Source: Clytia hemisphaerica
Lineage: Eukaryota > Cnidaria > Hydrozoa > Leptothecata > Clytiidae
Reading direction: 5' to 3'
DNA length: 64,000 nucleotides
Assembly: GCA_902728285.1 (NCBI GenBank)
Contig: CACVBU010001295.1
Location: 1 to 64,000, forward strand
Part shown: positions 1 through 10,874 of the stretch, one piece after another
Position numbering within the stretch: position 1 is the stretch's first letter
How the letters are laid out: the number at the start of each line of letters is the position of its first letter
The notes under the pieces: model-generated
Database searches by the model: none
What the model saw: only the letters and a program-made list of their open reading frames with translations
What the model was told of the DNA's origin: nothing
Translations under genes and position numbers: made by a program

Positions 1-309
1 AAAATAGTCCTTTTGATCTCAAATTTTGAACAGTGATTCACTGCAACGTTACTACGTAATGCTATAATGAGATCATTGGTACCTAGATATTTTCAAAACT
101 GTACGTTAAAATCATATTACACCTTAAAACCTACAAACATTGACCCCTTGCTCACAACTTACTGAAACTGTGAAATTGCAATTCAGGTGCTGAACCGTGA
201 TTCAATTGATAAAATACTTGCTAGAAATCCATTCCAAAAACAAGGGAAAAATCAAAATATAATAGCCGCATTCTTTTTCACCGTCCAACATAAAAATTAT
301 AGGTCTTAT

Positions 310-650
310 CGCCGTGTCAATTCAAGACAGACTTAAGTCCATTTTCTCGAAAATTGACTTAAGACCATAACCCCCTATTTTAGCATGCACGCTTTCCTAA
401 AACGGCCTTAAGTCCACAGAATTCTAATGGGAAAGAGGTGTATTTTGCAATTCAAAAAAATAAGAATTAGAATCAAGTTCATAATATATCAACATAACAG
501 CCTTAAGTCCTAAATTTTAGTGCAAATTTTATTTTCTATGAAGCATTGACATAAAATGTGTAGCCTTAAGTCCAACACATCTCAACCTTTAAAGTCAATT
601 ATCTCAAAATGGAAAAAATGGACTTAAGGCTGTCTTGAATTGACACGGCG
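310..650. mobile_element. MITE with TIR CGCCGTGTCAATTCAAGA
   Basis: The ends are inverted copies: CGCCGTGTCAATTCAAGA at 310 and its complement ending at 650, followed inward by ACTTAAGTCC/GGACTTAAG. TTAT flanks both sides (306-309 and 651-654), consistent with a 4-bp target duplication, although AGGTC also recurs in inverted form just outside, so the true end may lie a few bases further out. No coding capacity; the interior repeats CTTAAGTCC several times. Confidence 0.7.
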
Positions 651-929
651 TTATGACCTTAAATTCATTTGTGTAATCTCTAGGTCCGGAAAACTTGATT
701 TTTTGAAAGGATCTTTGAAAAAAATTTCAATGACTTCGAATTTACCGACACTTTGCGATAATTAAAATTCATGAAATTAGGTATTTTATGAAAGTACCTA
801 TATTAAAGATTGTAAAAAAGTGAATTATACAATAGTAAATTAAGTTTGGTGGTTAAGAGAACCCAAGACCCAACTTTGTAGGTTTTAAGGGGTATGTGGT
901 TTTTAAGGGGTATCCACTGGTAATTTTTT

Positions 930-1600
930 CTGATTTTTTGCAAGAAAGTAGGGTACCATCATCATACCGATGGCTCAAGCAGACTTTTGCAAAAAAATTT
1001 TGTTGGCTCAACAAACACATGTTTATCTAGAAGAACCACTATTAATAAGCATACATCAATGTTTTTAGTCAAATTACTCAATTTTTTTATGAGATAGATG
1101 TTTTTTTGCTCATGAGGGCTTGCTTTTGAAGAATGTGTGTGTTTAGACATGAAATTTTAGTTGCTTGGCTTGTTTTATATAAAAAAACTGGCGAAATTCG
1201 ATATTTTTTTATAAGCACATTATCAATTACTTAGGTATTAGCTTTTCTCGAGATTGGCTCTTTCATTCTTTATGATTTTTTTGCACAAAGATGCATAACT
1301 ATAAACCCTTGAATGTGACGGAGTTTGATTTTTTGGGTAAATTTTTTAGGTTTTTAGGACTATTGTTGGATTATTAGGAATATTGGATCATTGTTTTTTT
1401 CTGATTTTTTGCATTTTTATGGTAGGTAAAAGATGGCTCAAGCTAATTATTGTAAAAAAATAATTTTTCAGCTCAAAAAACGCATCTTTATCTATAAGAA
1501 TCACTATTAATAAGCGTGCCTCAATGTTCTTAGCCAAATTTAGATGTTTTTTGCTCACGAAGTCTTGAATATGAAAGAATATTTCAAGAGCATGAAATTT
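930..1600. repeat. Diverged direct duplication of about 230 bp
   Basis: Positions about 930-1165 and 1390-1600 share an ordered series of motifs: TTTTTTCTGATTTTTTGCA, GATGGCTCAAGC, CACTATTAATAAGC, TCAATGTT, and GTTTTTTGCTCA. The copies are clearly diverged and carry no open frame, so this looks like an old tandem or nearby duplication of non-coding sequence. Confidence 0.55.
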
Positions 1601-2308
1601 TTGTTTCTAAACGGTTTTTTATAAGAAACAAATGACTAATTTTGATAGATCGTCACTATTTGTGTTCTGAATGATTTTTTTAATGGTCACGTCCACGTAT
1701 ATATCAATTGTATATGTGTTAAATGCATAACCAGGTAGGTCCATAAAAGTATCACTTGTTTTACCGTAACTTGGCTCCGAGCCTGTAAATCCTTATTTTT
1801 CCAGAGAATTTCAGCCTCAAAGTTTGAGTTCCTTACATATTTAGCTGGAAAGCTTGGACTGATTTGATTATTTGTTAATACAGAAAAAAAACGAGCAATT
1901 GAACGTTATCTTATCAATATTTATCATTTTCTGTTTAGGTTTTCGTAATGTGTGCAAGTTCAATTTTAACTTTTAGTGTTTCTCAACTTATTTTTTTATT
2001 CTCAGCCTGAGCAGTTCCTTAGTAATTCCTTAATACCATATTCAGCCTCAAGTTCCTTATAAACGTGCTCCTTATAAAAAAGACGTGTGTTCTCACTTTA
2101 AAACACATTCGATGCAATTTTTATTAAACATATTCAAAAACCCCAGGAATATGAAGTAATTTCGGCAGACAGTGGGTGTAAACCGCAAAAATTAGTAGCT
2201 CAAAATGCGCCAATTTAGTACCCCGCACCGCGAAAATAAGTTCTCTTGATAAGAATTTGATCGTCTGTAACTACGGCTCTCTCATCTAGGAGCTTTTTGT
2301 GGTATAAT

Positions 2309-2502
2309 AGACCTTACATAAAATAACGTCACGAACATCACTTGCCTCGTGTTCAAAAATGGTGATTATATTTCGCGATACATTAAAGGATTTTTCTATG
2401 AATAGAAAGTAGTTTTAATAAAATCTGCTGGGAGTTAATCACCATGGCAATTATTTCAAAACGAGGCAAGTGATGTTCGTGACGTAATTTAGGAAAAGGT
2501 CT
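2309..2502. mobile_element. MITE copy 1, GACGTAA...GAGGCAAGTGATG family
   Basis: A nearly palindromic element of about 190 bp. Its left arm contains ACGTCACGAACATCACTTGC and its right arm the complement, bordered by AGACCTT and AAGGTCT. A second copy lies at 20113-20310 with the same interior (GAATAGAAAGTAGTTTTAAT, GAGTTAATCACCATGGCAA). It is non-coding; the transposase source is not in the window. Confidence 0.75.
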
Positions 2503-3444
2503 ATTTTTTTACAGGAAATCGCCTTAATTTTGCGTGGTGCGATGGTTACCATTCTGGAAAGAATTCAAACAATGCAATATTTTTGAATATTTTATCAAGC
2601 TTGTATCGTGAAAAATTAGTGGGAGTGAAAAACGTAATTGTAGAAATATTCGCACAATACTAGTCTTTGCTAAAGATTTGTGTAATTTCCATCCCAAATT
2701 TTCATCTGCCCTTAAAAAGAATTGCGACCTCTTTTGACGTCTTTTGTCCATCTGTATCGACCGAAATTTTCAATAACGTCTTTTAAAGTACAATTATCAT
2801 CTTTCCACAAGTTCAAAAAACCCAAAGGTTCATTAACTCCTCGTCAAGGTAATGCTAATTGATTTCTAATGACTATTGACCTTGAATGAGCATGACAATT
2901 ATTTAATAATAAGCTTGTCTTTAATCTTCTGCGCAAATTTTAAATGATCTTAAATTGAATTTACCTTGCTTTTTTTAGTTCTGACCTGGTCGAGTTCAAA
3001 GTGTAGAAAACGAGGCTTGTTTTCTAGCTTCTCTCACAGATATACATAAAATCTCGAGAAGACCTAGTTTAGCTGCTTTAGCCGCTTCAATCAGCCAAGC
3101 AAAAAAAGTAAAAAACTAGGAAGTCTTTTGCTTAATGGAAAGAAATTTTTCCAAGAAAATAAAATCAGGTATAAGCTTATGTTGCTGAACTCGTCAGAAA
3201 AAAAAACAATGTTAGCTTCAAAATGTATTTGAAATATTCCGGCCTGCTTTTGTAATGAATCTATCATTTTCCTACATCTCTTTATACCCTATAATCCATT
3301 GTAAAAACCACAGCTCATATGTATTTGAATTAATGAAGTTTTGCTTCGAATGAGCAAATTATATGGCTATTAATATATAGAGGACCCATAAATTGCATTC
3401 TTTGAGCGATTTGGAAAAGCGGAAAATGTAAAGGGCTACATACA

Positions 3445-3675
3445 CTACACAATATATTGCCAGGCAATATATTGATGATAAATTGCTGAGTGCCGGCAAT
3501 ATATTGAAAAGGTGTCCACTATATATTGCCAGCTTGATTTGCAATTTTCCAACAATATAGGGGGATTGTTTACAGGAAGAAAATTTCTTTTTATAATAGA
3601 GCACCTGTTAGTTACTTCGTAAATTACGGTCCGAAAACGATATTGTCAAATATTGTTGGTCAATATATTGTGTAG
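3445..3675. mobile_element. Small inverted-repeat element with CTACACAATATATTG ends
   Basis: CTACACAATATATTG at 3445 is matched by its complement ending at 3675, and the interior holds several further AATATATTG copies. The sequence is non-coding. It abuts the element at 3688-4036, which inserted immediately to its right. Confidence 0.5.
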
Positions 3676-3687
3676 TCTAAGTAACCC

Positions 3688-4036
3688 TAGGCTGCGCGCA
3701 TCCCCAGAATTTATTTTGTTATAGGGGATGCGTATCGTGTATGAATTTCTCGTCCGAGAGTTACCTCAAATTTGGGGTAACCAAAATTTGCATAAATTTA
3801 CATAATTTCGTCACATCCAATCAAAGAAAGAAAAAAATGAAGTCATTGTGCACTGTTGTTTTCATAATTATCAATGGTTTCATTCATTGAACAAAGAAAA
3901 AAAGAAGTCATTTTATTCCTATGACGCATAATCAAAAAAGAAAAAGAAAAGACGGGGGTAAGTCGGGACAGAAATATTTTAGACGATACGCATCCCCTAG
4001 ATATCAAATCATATCAGAGGGGATGCGTGCAGCCTA
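3688..4036. mobile_element. 349-bp element with 9-bp target duplication
   Basis: The terminal inverted repeats are TAGGCTGCGCGCATCCCC and GGGGATGCGTGCAGCCTA. The 9-mer AAGTAACCC lies exactly on both sides (3679-3687 and 4037-4045). A 9-bp duplication is typical of Mutator-like elements, so this is probably a non-autonomous MULE; that assignment is inference. Internal copies of the GGGGATGCGT motif occur near both ends. No open frame. Confidence 0.8.
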
Positions 4037-4185
4037 AAGTAACCCTTGAAGCAATTTTATGATTAATCCACGACACCTTCAAATCTTTTTTTTTACAAAT
4101 ATATAGAATAAACTGGATTCGATTACCGTTTCACAATTTAATTTAGAAATAAGTACTATTCGCAACTTGCTATTTTTCTTTTTAG

Positions 4186-4348
4186 GTGACGTCATCTGCG
4201 ATCCCATGTGTGGCGGAGGGTCCATTCCCTTAGAAGGCGCTCATAGCTTACCGGGTGTATTCAATTTGGGCGGTGACAACCATTCTTTGGCGGTCAGTAA
4301 TGCAGGCGAAAACATCCAATCATATTCTTCGAAGAAGACGAGAGAAGG
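4186..4348 (+). CDS. THUMPD3 tRNA (guanine-N2)-methyltransferase, SAM-binding exon
   Basis: This internal exon encodes the start of the Rossmann-fold methyltransferase domain of THUMPD3. Members of this family act with TRMT112 and methylate guanosine N2 in the acceptor stem of tRNAs (positions 6 and 7 in human). The exon shows the SAM-binding motif I as DPMCGGGSIPLEGA, followed by the acidic strand LGGDN and the helix LAVSNAGENI, in the order expected for the family. It begins after a polypyrimidine tract and AG at 4184-4185, with a glycine codon split after its first base, and ends at donor GGTATGA with two bases of a glycine codon left over; that phase fits the next exon exactly. The usual CGTG of motif I is CGGG here. 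The THUMP domain and earlier exons are not seen. Confidence 0.88.
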
Positions 4349-5868
4349 GTATGAAATTTTTGAACAATTATTATTTTCGTTGGTAGCTGAATACACCGTT
4401 TAGTAGTGTCGACTGCGCACGCGTCCAAACAATTTTCCATTGTTTTGATTTTAGCGACCGCAGGAAACTTCACTCTTTCCCGTAAAAAAACGGTAAGTAA
4501 AATTCCGGTTCTCATAAGGAAACCCAGCAGAGAAATGATAGTTAAAGAACTCCTTTTAATCATAACTTCTTTTCCTCTAGATGAATTTTCGGGAGAGATC
4601 CATAAAGTCATCATTGATATCATGTTCAGATATCTAAATCATTCTATTTAAAGGAAAGAAAAAAATTGACAACGTTTACATTCCTCTAACCTTCCACAGT
4701 ACTAAAGTGCGCATTTTTACCTACTCTCGGGTACCTAATAGCCGTCCCCCCCCGCTAATTAATTTTTCGAAAATTTTCCACCCAGGACATTGTTATTCCA
4801 ACCCCCCCGCTTATTAATTTTGGGGAAAATGTTTTTGAAAGTTCCCTTTTTTGTCTTAATTCTGTTGTATTAGCCTCCTTTTCAAACATTTTCCACCCAG
4901 GACATTTTTATTCCAACCCCCCCCCCCCCCGCTTATTAAATTTTAAGATTTTTTCCAACCCCCCGGCTTATTCCAACCCCCCCCCGGCTATTAGGTACCC
5001 GAGAGTACCGCCTTCACGGTGGAACACGGTGGAGACTCCTAAACGGTGTATTGTGTTATCTCTCTCACAATTTTGTTATAACACTAAAAAACCTATTGAA
5101 CTAAGGGAGGTGGTGGAGAAAACAGATTCAACTGGGCGACTTAATATTCTTTTTGCAAACAAAGAGCTTTTGCTTAACATTACATTACGCAAAAACGTCA
5201 TCTTTCACGTCCTTGTCATTTATGTTTTTGCTCATTAGCAAAAGGAGCAATAATAGCTAGTTTGTTGAAATTAGAAATGAACCAAAATGACACGTGATTT
5301 CGAAGGATCAATATTAGTATGTAATTTGTGATACCATCAGTTTCTTGATTTCTTGGCAACTTGGTTTAATTTGATTTGTAATGAAAATTTAATGACAGGC
5401 CATTATTGAGCGAGACGATTTTGAATATCTGAATGTTTGTTACGAAAACGGTCAAAATTAGTAACTGAGCACTCACTAAACCAAATAGAATTGCCAAGAT
5501 GTGCCTGGGTATGGAGTCTTTTCTTCTGATCTGTACCCACTGTCTGTTCATTGAGTATATCCTTCATTGGTTACTGGACGACCAAATTTCGTCAAAGTCT
5601 CTGCACCATTACCTTTCACTTAGTTATGATACTGATTCTTGTAAATTATTTACCGCCCCATTAACCTTTTTCTTTACCCTTTCATTACTAATCATTGTAA
5701 TAATATAATTAAAATCTTATTATAAAAATCATCCAGTAAGTCTTATCACAACTTTGTAGTTATCTCTCTAACGGTAGTAGAAACACCAAACACCCCATAA
5801 TATAATTTAATATAATGTAATATACGTGTAATATGTAGCGTACAATCCATCATTTTCTTTTCGTTCAG
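4349..5868 (+). other. THUMPD3 intron
   Basis: GT at 4349 to AG at 5867-5868, preceded by the pyrimidine-rich TTTTCTTTTCGTTCAG. It contains the C-rich foldback element at 4722-5008. Short open frames in it (for example 4406-4651 and 5029-5238) do not resemble proteins and are not needed for the spliced product. Confidence 0.8.
4722..5008. mobile_element. C-rich foldback element copy 1 (TACTCTCGGGTACC ends)
   Basis: The left end TACTCTCGGGTACCTAATAG and the right end CTATTAGGTACCCGAGAGTA are exact complements. Between them the motif of a C run plus GCTTATTAATTTT and CCACCCAGGACAT is repeated. A shorter relative lies at 7070-7221. It is non-coding and sits inside the THUMPD3 intron. Confidence 0.75.
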
Positions 5869-6334
5869 TGGTACTCCTTACACCATCAACATGTCTGCCG
5901 TACAATGGGACGTGTACTGTTTACCGCTACGTGACGCTTGCGTAGATCATATTGTCACCGATCTACCCTTCGGTAAGAAAATTGGTTCCAAAGAACGCAA
6001 CATGTTCCTGTACCCTAAAGCGCTCAAAGAAATGGCGCGCGTCTGTCGTCCTAGCGGCCGCGCTATCTTGTTAACACACCACAAAGAGGCTATGAAGAAA
6101 GCACTGAATAAATTACGTGACCATTGGCGTTTTATGGAGACACGCCGTATTAACATGGGCGGTTTGAACGTGGCGGTGTATATGTTAGTGAGGACTGATA
6201 AACCTTACGTTAAGTGGACGGGTGATAAAAAACAAGATGAAACGGTTAAAACTGACCCGGAAATGGACAAGGAAAAGAAGATAGAGTCTGTTAAGCAATC
6301 AGCTGAATCTACAGCTGTGACTACGGAAGAGTAG
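5869..6334 (+). CDS. THUMPD3 C-terminal exon with catalytic TDLPFG motif
   Basis: Last coding exon of the THUMPD3 gene. It starts one base before GGT at 5870, which restores the glycine codon split by the intron, and reads GTPYTINMSAVQWDVYCLPL, so translation is continuous with the SAM-binding exon. The segment VDHIVTDLPFGKKIGSK is the motif IV region that contacts the target guanine in this family. Then come a LYPKALKEMARVC helix and the C-terminal strands GGLNVAVYMLVRT. A Lys/Glu-rich tail of about 40 residues after TDKPY extends past the usual family end. The stop is TAG at 6332-6334. No convincing AATAAA is seen within several hundred bases downstream. Confidence 0.92.
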
Positions 6335-7069
6335 ATCTCGAATGAATGGGAGTGATTGATATCACAAATTTTTTGGAGTGATCAAAATTATCCGGATCCA
6401 TACCAATTGGGTTTAGTAAATTGCGGTAGATTTCTAAAGAATAGTTATACTTGTGACCAATATTCGGTTGCATGTCTTATTCGATACTTTTTGGATGCAA
6501 AATTGTGCTACTTATAGAAATTTTTTGAACAAATCGAAATTAACGAAGAAATATTTCAAATCATCTATAAAGCTTCTGCTACAAATGCTTCAAATTCTAA
6601 CTAAAGCCGTGTATACTTGCAGTCAACTCTCTCCATTTCGAACCTCTGTAGCTCGAATCTTTCTGCAATTTGAATTAAAAACATCGGCCCCTTCAGTTGA
6701 AAATTGGTGTGTGATGCTTCCTGTAATTTGAATATTTCTCTAATTCGAAAAGATGTCCCTTGAAAGTCGAATTAGAAGGTGAACTGTGTATTTAAAACGA
6801 GTCAGGATATTTTTTTATCGATAACAAGAAATGTAAATTTTCCAATATCGTAGAATCGCTCGTCAAAAAATTACTGCTTCAAAAACTCCTAAATGTTATT
6901 TATATACAGTGTTTTATATATTGGACGATGAAAAGGATCTGAGGCCGTCTATGCTTATATGGCGTTGTTTTTGTATATTTCTTAAAAATCTAGTTGCTTG
7001 TATAAGTTGTTTTTTGTTGATGTTGTTAGTTGATGTTGTGTTGCTTCCAAGGATAAACCAATGGGCGCG
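6335..7069. other. 3' flank of THUMPD3, no gene seen
   Basis: AT-rich sequence, expected to include the THUMPD3 3' UTR. A run between about 6600 and 6780 is rich in TCGAA and AATTCGAA words and may be an old transposon end, but no inverted partner was found. Confidence 0.4.
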
Positions 7070-7221
7070 GTACTCTCAGGTATCTATTAGCCAGGGGGGG
7101 GCGCTAATTAATTTTCCACCCAGGACATTATTATTCCAACCCTCCCGCTTATTAAGTTTTGAGATTTTTTCCAAACCCCCCGCTTCTTCCAAACCCCCCG
7201 GCTATTAGGTACTCGATAGTA
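7070..7221. mobile_element. C-rich foldback element copy 2
   Basis: A shorter relative of the element at 4722-5008. It begins TACTCTCAGGTATCTATTAG, contains CCACCCAGGACATTATTATT and CCCGCTTATTAA, and ends CCGGCTATTAGGTACTCGAT. The terminal complementarity has decayed at two or three positions. Confidence 0.65.
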
Positions 7222-7652
7222 AGCGTTTTTACGGGAACTACCACTGTCAACCTCATGTGATGTCTTTTTGATGACATACAGTGTCAGTGTTATATACAGT
7301 GTTTTAAATAGTTTGGATCAAGCACGAATAAGAATCATTAACAACCAAAAGCATAGTTTTGATAATAGTTTTGTTGACTAGCTAATCAATAAACCATTTA
7401 ATTTTCCTTACGTTTTGGTAATTTATGATACTAATGATCGGTCAAGGTCCTCCTCTTTTTCTCTTTTGAACGCAATTTATTTCATATTTTCACATGAAGA
7501 AATCGAAAACAATTTTATCAAGATGCATTTTGGGATGTAGAGCAAAGTTGCTACCAATAAGGAGATATTTCATTTTGACTCTCATCCGTCATTTCTTTCT
7601 GATAGCTGATTAAAAAACTAGTTATCTCCACAGATAGGATAGGTAGACTTAC

Positions 7653-7786
7653 CGTTCGTTCGTTCGTTCGTTCGTTCGTTCGTTCGTTCGTTCGTTCGTT
7701 CGTTCGTTCGTTCGTTCGTTCGTTCGTTCGTTCGTTCGTTCGTTCGTTCGTTCGTTCGTTCGTTCGTTCGTTCGTTCGTTCGTTCG
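7653..7786. repeat. (CGTT)n microsatellite, about 33 copies
   Basis: An uninterrupted 4-bp repeat over 134 bp, followed by two copies of CGACATGACAGATT. The repeating Asn-Glu-Arg-Thr open frame on the minus strand is only a reading of the microsatellite. Each unit carries a CpG, so the tract is an isolated cluster of about 33 CpGs in AT-rich DNA. Confidence 0.97.
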
Positions 7787-8016
7787 ACATGACAGATTTC
7801 GACATGACAGATTACGATATGTGAGACCTAACCATTAACAATTGTTTTTATTTCAATATTGGACTCTTGGTTTGCAAGGGTTGATAATAGGTTCATCATA
7901 AAGCAATAAAAATCATTCCTTTGACCACAATTATTACGTTCAGGTGGTGAAGTTTTCTCATTTGGCTCAGCATTTTTCCTCTTTTAAAGGCCCCATCCAA
8001 GAGGGTTTAATAAATA

Positions 8017-8293
8017 CTTTAATGGGATAAACTTTCGCGGATTTCGCGGATTTGGGTGTCATCTGCGAAATGTCAAATAAATAGTATTTGAATGGTTACT
8101 TGCATCAAAGAGGTGCAAATAATGTGTATTTCAACAACTAACATGTATGATTTGACAGTAAAAGTCACAAAATCGTGAAGATATTGCCACCCCATAGTGC
8201 CACCCGCGAAATTATGTCCCCGCAAAATTTTTGAATTTCGCGGATATGCTCAACCACGAAATTTAATCCCCGCGAAAGTTTGTCCCATTAAAG
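8017..8293. mobile_element. TA-flanked MITE copy 1 (CTTTAATGGGATAAAC ends)
   Basis: CTTTAATGGGATAAACTTTC at the left and the complement of a slightly diverged copy at the right (GTCCCATTAAAG), with TA on both sides. The interior repeats TTCGCGGAT and CGCGAAA words. The copy at 32787-33153 is the better preserved. TA duplication suggests mobilisation by a Tc1/mariner-type transposase. Confidence 0.8.
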
Positions 8294-9569
8294 TAAGTGA
8301 GATGGAAGATTTCTATGAAAATTGAAAATGTGCGTTTTTGTTCGATTCAGGTTCTCTAAGCCTTAACTGATAATTACAATCTTCCCCTCAGTGATTTTAT
8401 TCACGTGTCAAAACCCAATTTTAGCGCTTTAAGTACGTCAACTTTCAAACCACAAATCTGATTATAATCTTGTGCTATAATCAGATAAAATACACCTTTA
8501 TTTTTTAACCACAAAAACATAGCAATATCGATCACTTAACTTCAGTTTAAAGTACGTATTAGCGGCCTCGTTAAAGCGCCTCCAATATTAGGTCAAAATA
8601 TTTTCGTTCAATGCTCCTTTTGTACCATTTTTTCGTAATTTTTCTCCACCTCACAACAATCATATTCGTTGTGCGTCAAGTCATACGATAGCAAAATTAT
8701 TGATTTTCGCAAGAAGATTGGCAAATTTCTAGAGATGGCCCCATTCCATGTAGACTATGCTATAGTCTAAGACGAATTCGAATAATAAAAAATAACCTCA
8801 AACACGCAAATTAGCAGCCGGGCGGAAATTTTCTCCGCGCTGGCGAAAAATGGTCGGAGGGGCTCAATGTAAACGTTTTTTTTCGCCGGGCAACATATTA
8901 CGTTTTATAATATACAACTGTGTTATATCATAATATCATAATAGTATATTACACGGACGATAACATCGTCTAGATTCCATGCTGATTGTGCCTGTGCTTT
9001 CCCAAAAAATATAAGGGTTAAAAAAAGTCATTCAAGGGCGATGACCCATGGAGAATATATTTAAGTTTTTTATCAAGCGATGAGGCGAGACACGATTTAC
9101 TTCTACTGAAAATGACTGAAACTTATCTAATTTGGAATTTCACAGACCCAAAGCCCTGGTACCCTCTATGCAGATTGGTTATTAATTTATAACTTTTCGA
9201 TTTACAAAAAGGTGGAGCAGTGCAATGCAAAGAATACCATAGATATGTCTTTGATTGAGAAATTTTCCAATTAAGTTTCTAACTTTTCCCTTCCCTTATA
9301 TTTTTAAAAACCGACCCTATAGACCTTCTACTTAAGGTTGGCTAAAAAAGGCATAAAATTTCGGCTCACGTATGATTATGGGTTTCGCAATCACGATAAA
9401 CTGTAAAATTCACACCAAGTCTCCTAAAAAAATCTCGTTGCAATTTGCTTCCTTCACTAAAGAGGACTGGGCTCGAGCCACTTGACTTTTTCACAAGTTT
9501 TCGAGTACGCGTGGTGGTACGCATATAGCAACTAACTCTTTACAGGTAAAGAAACGTGAAATAATTGTC
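8294..9569. other. Gene-free stretch
   Basis: AT-rich sequence with no convincing exon, RNA gene or paired inverted repeat. A GC-richer patch near 8800-8890 (GCCGGGCGGAAATTTTC and TTTTTTCGCCGGGC) contains a short inverted GCCGGGC pair and could be a small transposon remnant. Confidence 0.4.
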
Positions 9570-10255
9570 GGGAGTTTCTAAACATCGACAAGAAATGGCT
9601 ACCACGACCGGCGACCGGATAAATTTGGGTTATCGAGTTTATATGATCTCTTCACCGTAGAGAACGTCCAAATCAAGCCCTGGCTTTCAAATGAACAATC
9701 AAGCTCGTGGCTAAAAATTATTCCCGTAGCTCAGAATACAAAAAAGTACCCTCTGAAGTAACCAGTCATTTTCTTGACAAAGTGACACTTTTTGACAAAA
9801 AAATTGACAGTGTCATTAAGCTTAATGTCTGTAAATATGAAAAGATAAAATTTGTCAGTCGGAAAATATTGAGAAGGGCAGTTTTAGAGATAAATCTAAT
9901 CCATTATTCTATTGTCTTTTTGATGACAAAATAACTAATTTGGAACAGAAATAATGATCTGATGATTAAATACAAAGCTTTTCAAACCAATTTCAGCAAA
10001 GTTTTCACCGCTAATAATTATGATGCTGATAGTACAAAAGGATAGAATTGACACCCTTTTCAAGTTTCAAGAGCGTCAAATTGGCTGTTGTACGCATTTT
10101 GCATGTGGGGCGAGCTTACTCTTCAATACAATTATATTCAAACAAGAAACTTGAGAGGGATACTCTACGCTAGAAAAAGAGAAAAACTCTATAACCTAAA
10201 TTTATCTGGTTCGCCGGTCGTGGTCGTCATTTCTGGTCGATGTTTAGAAACTCCC
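9570..10255. mobile_element. Foldback element, GGGAGTTTCTAAACATCG arms
   Basis: The left arm starts GGGAGTTTCTAAACATCGAC and carries CACGACCGGCGA and ATAAATTTGGGTTAT. The right arm is its complement, ending at GAAACTCCC, with matches over roughly 90 bp per arm. The interior has no credible protein; the small open frames there are chance. Confidence 0.7.
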
Positions 10256-10874
10256 CTAATGGTCCCAGATTCACGTAACTTTCACTAGGATAAACTATTT
10301 TTAAATGTTTTAAAGCTATCCCAAACAACTACTTTTTTTCACAAAAAATAAAGAATGAGAGACAAATTCAAGGGAATCTACACAAATCATCATTTTTTCA
10401 TTTGAAGGGCTGTTAAAAACGAAAGTAGTCAATGTTGAGTTTATATGACCAGGAAACATTGGCATTGCATACTTATCTTTTTATCGCTTATTTACAAAAT
10501 ATCACAAACTAAGTTCCAAAAAGGTGAACATATGTATTACAATGTATAGCAATGTGCCCTCCCGGTTATTACCATAATGGCTTTATGGCAACTCCTGAAC
10601 TTGGGCACAGGATGTACGGAACATATGTATTATCCAGCTAATTTTTGGGATCAATAATATAATCAGCAATCTTTCAGAACAGTCACTGAGTGTGAAGTTT
10701 CCATAAACCATGACCGATGCTCTGAAGCAAACAAAAAAAAAACATCACGCAATCCATCTTCAATTTTCATGCATGATACCATTTGTTTCTTGAGAAATAA
10801 TGCTAAAAACCCATGGACAAATGAAAAAGTCAACGAACGATGTCTCTTCATGGAAAAATAGCAAATCCACAAGA

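Larger units (their letters stand above)
1..4185. other. Probable THUMPD3 intron filled with repeats
   Basis: No coding exon is recognised here. The acceptor at 4184-4185 shows that an intron ends at this point, so most or all of this stretch is likely intron of the THUMPD3 gene, with upstream exons outside the window. It holds four inverted-repeat elements and a diverged direct duplication, listed separately. Stretches between them (about 1600-2300 and 2500-3440) show nothing recognisable. Confidence 0.5.

Noticed and set aside
3040-3107. A possible upstream THUMPD3 exon reading RRPSLAALAASISQAKK
   Set aside because: It resembles the segment expected before the SAM motif, but the only GT donor leaves a complete codon, whereas the exon at 4186 needs one leading base. 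The phase does not fit and the similarity is short.
7551-7805. A minus-strand protein made of Asn-Glu-Arg-Thr repeats
   Set aside because: It is the translation of the (CGTT)n microsatellite; a 4-bp repeat read in triplets always yields a four-residue repeat.
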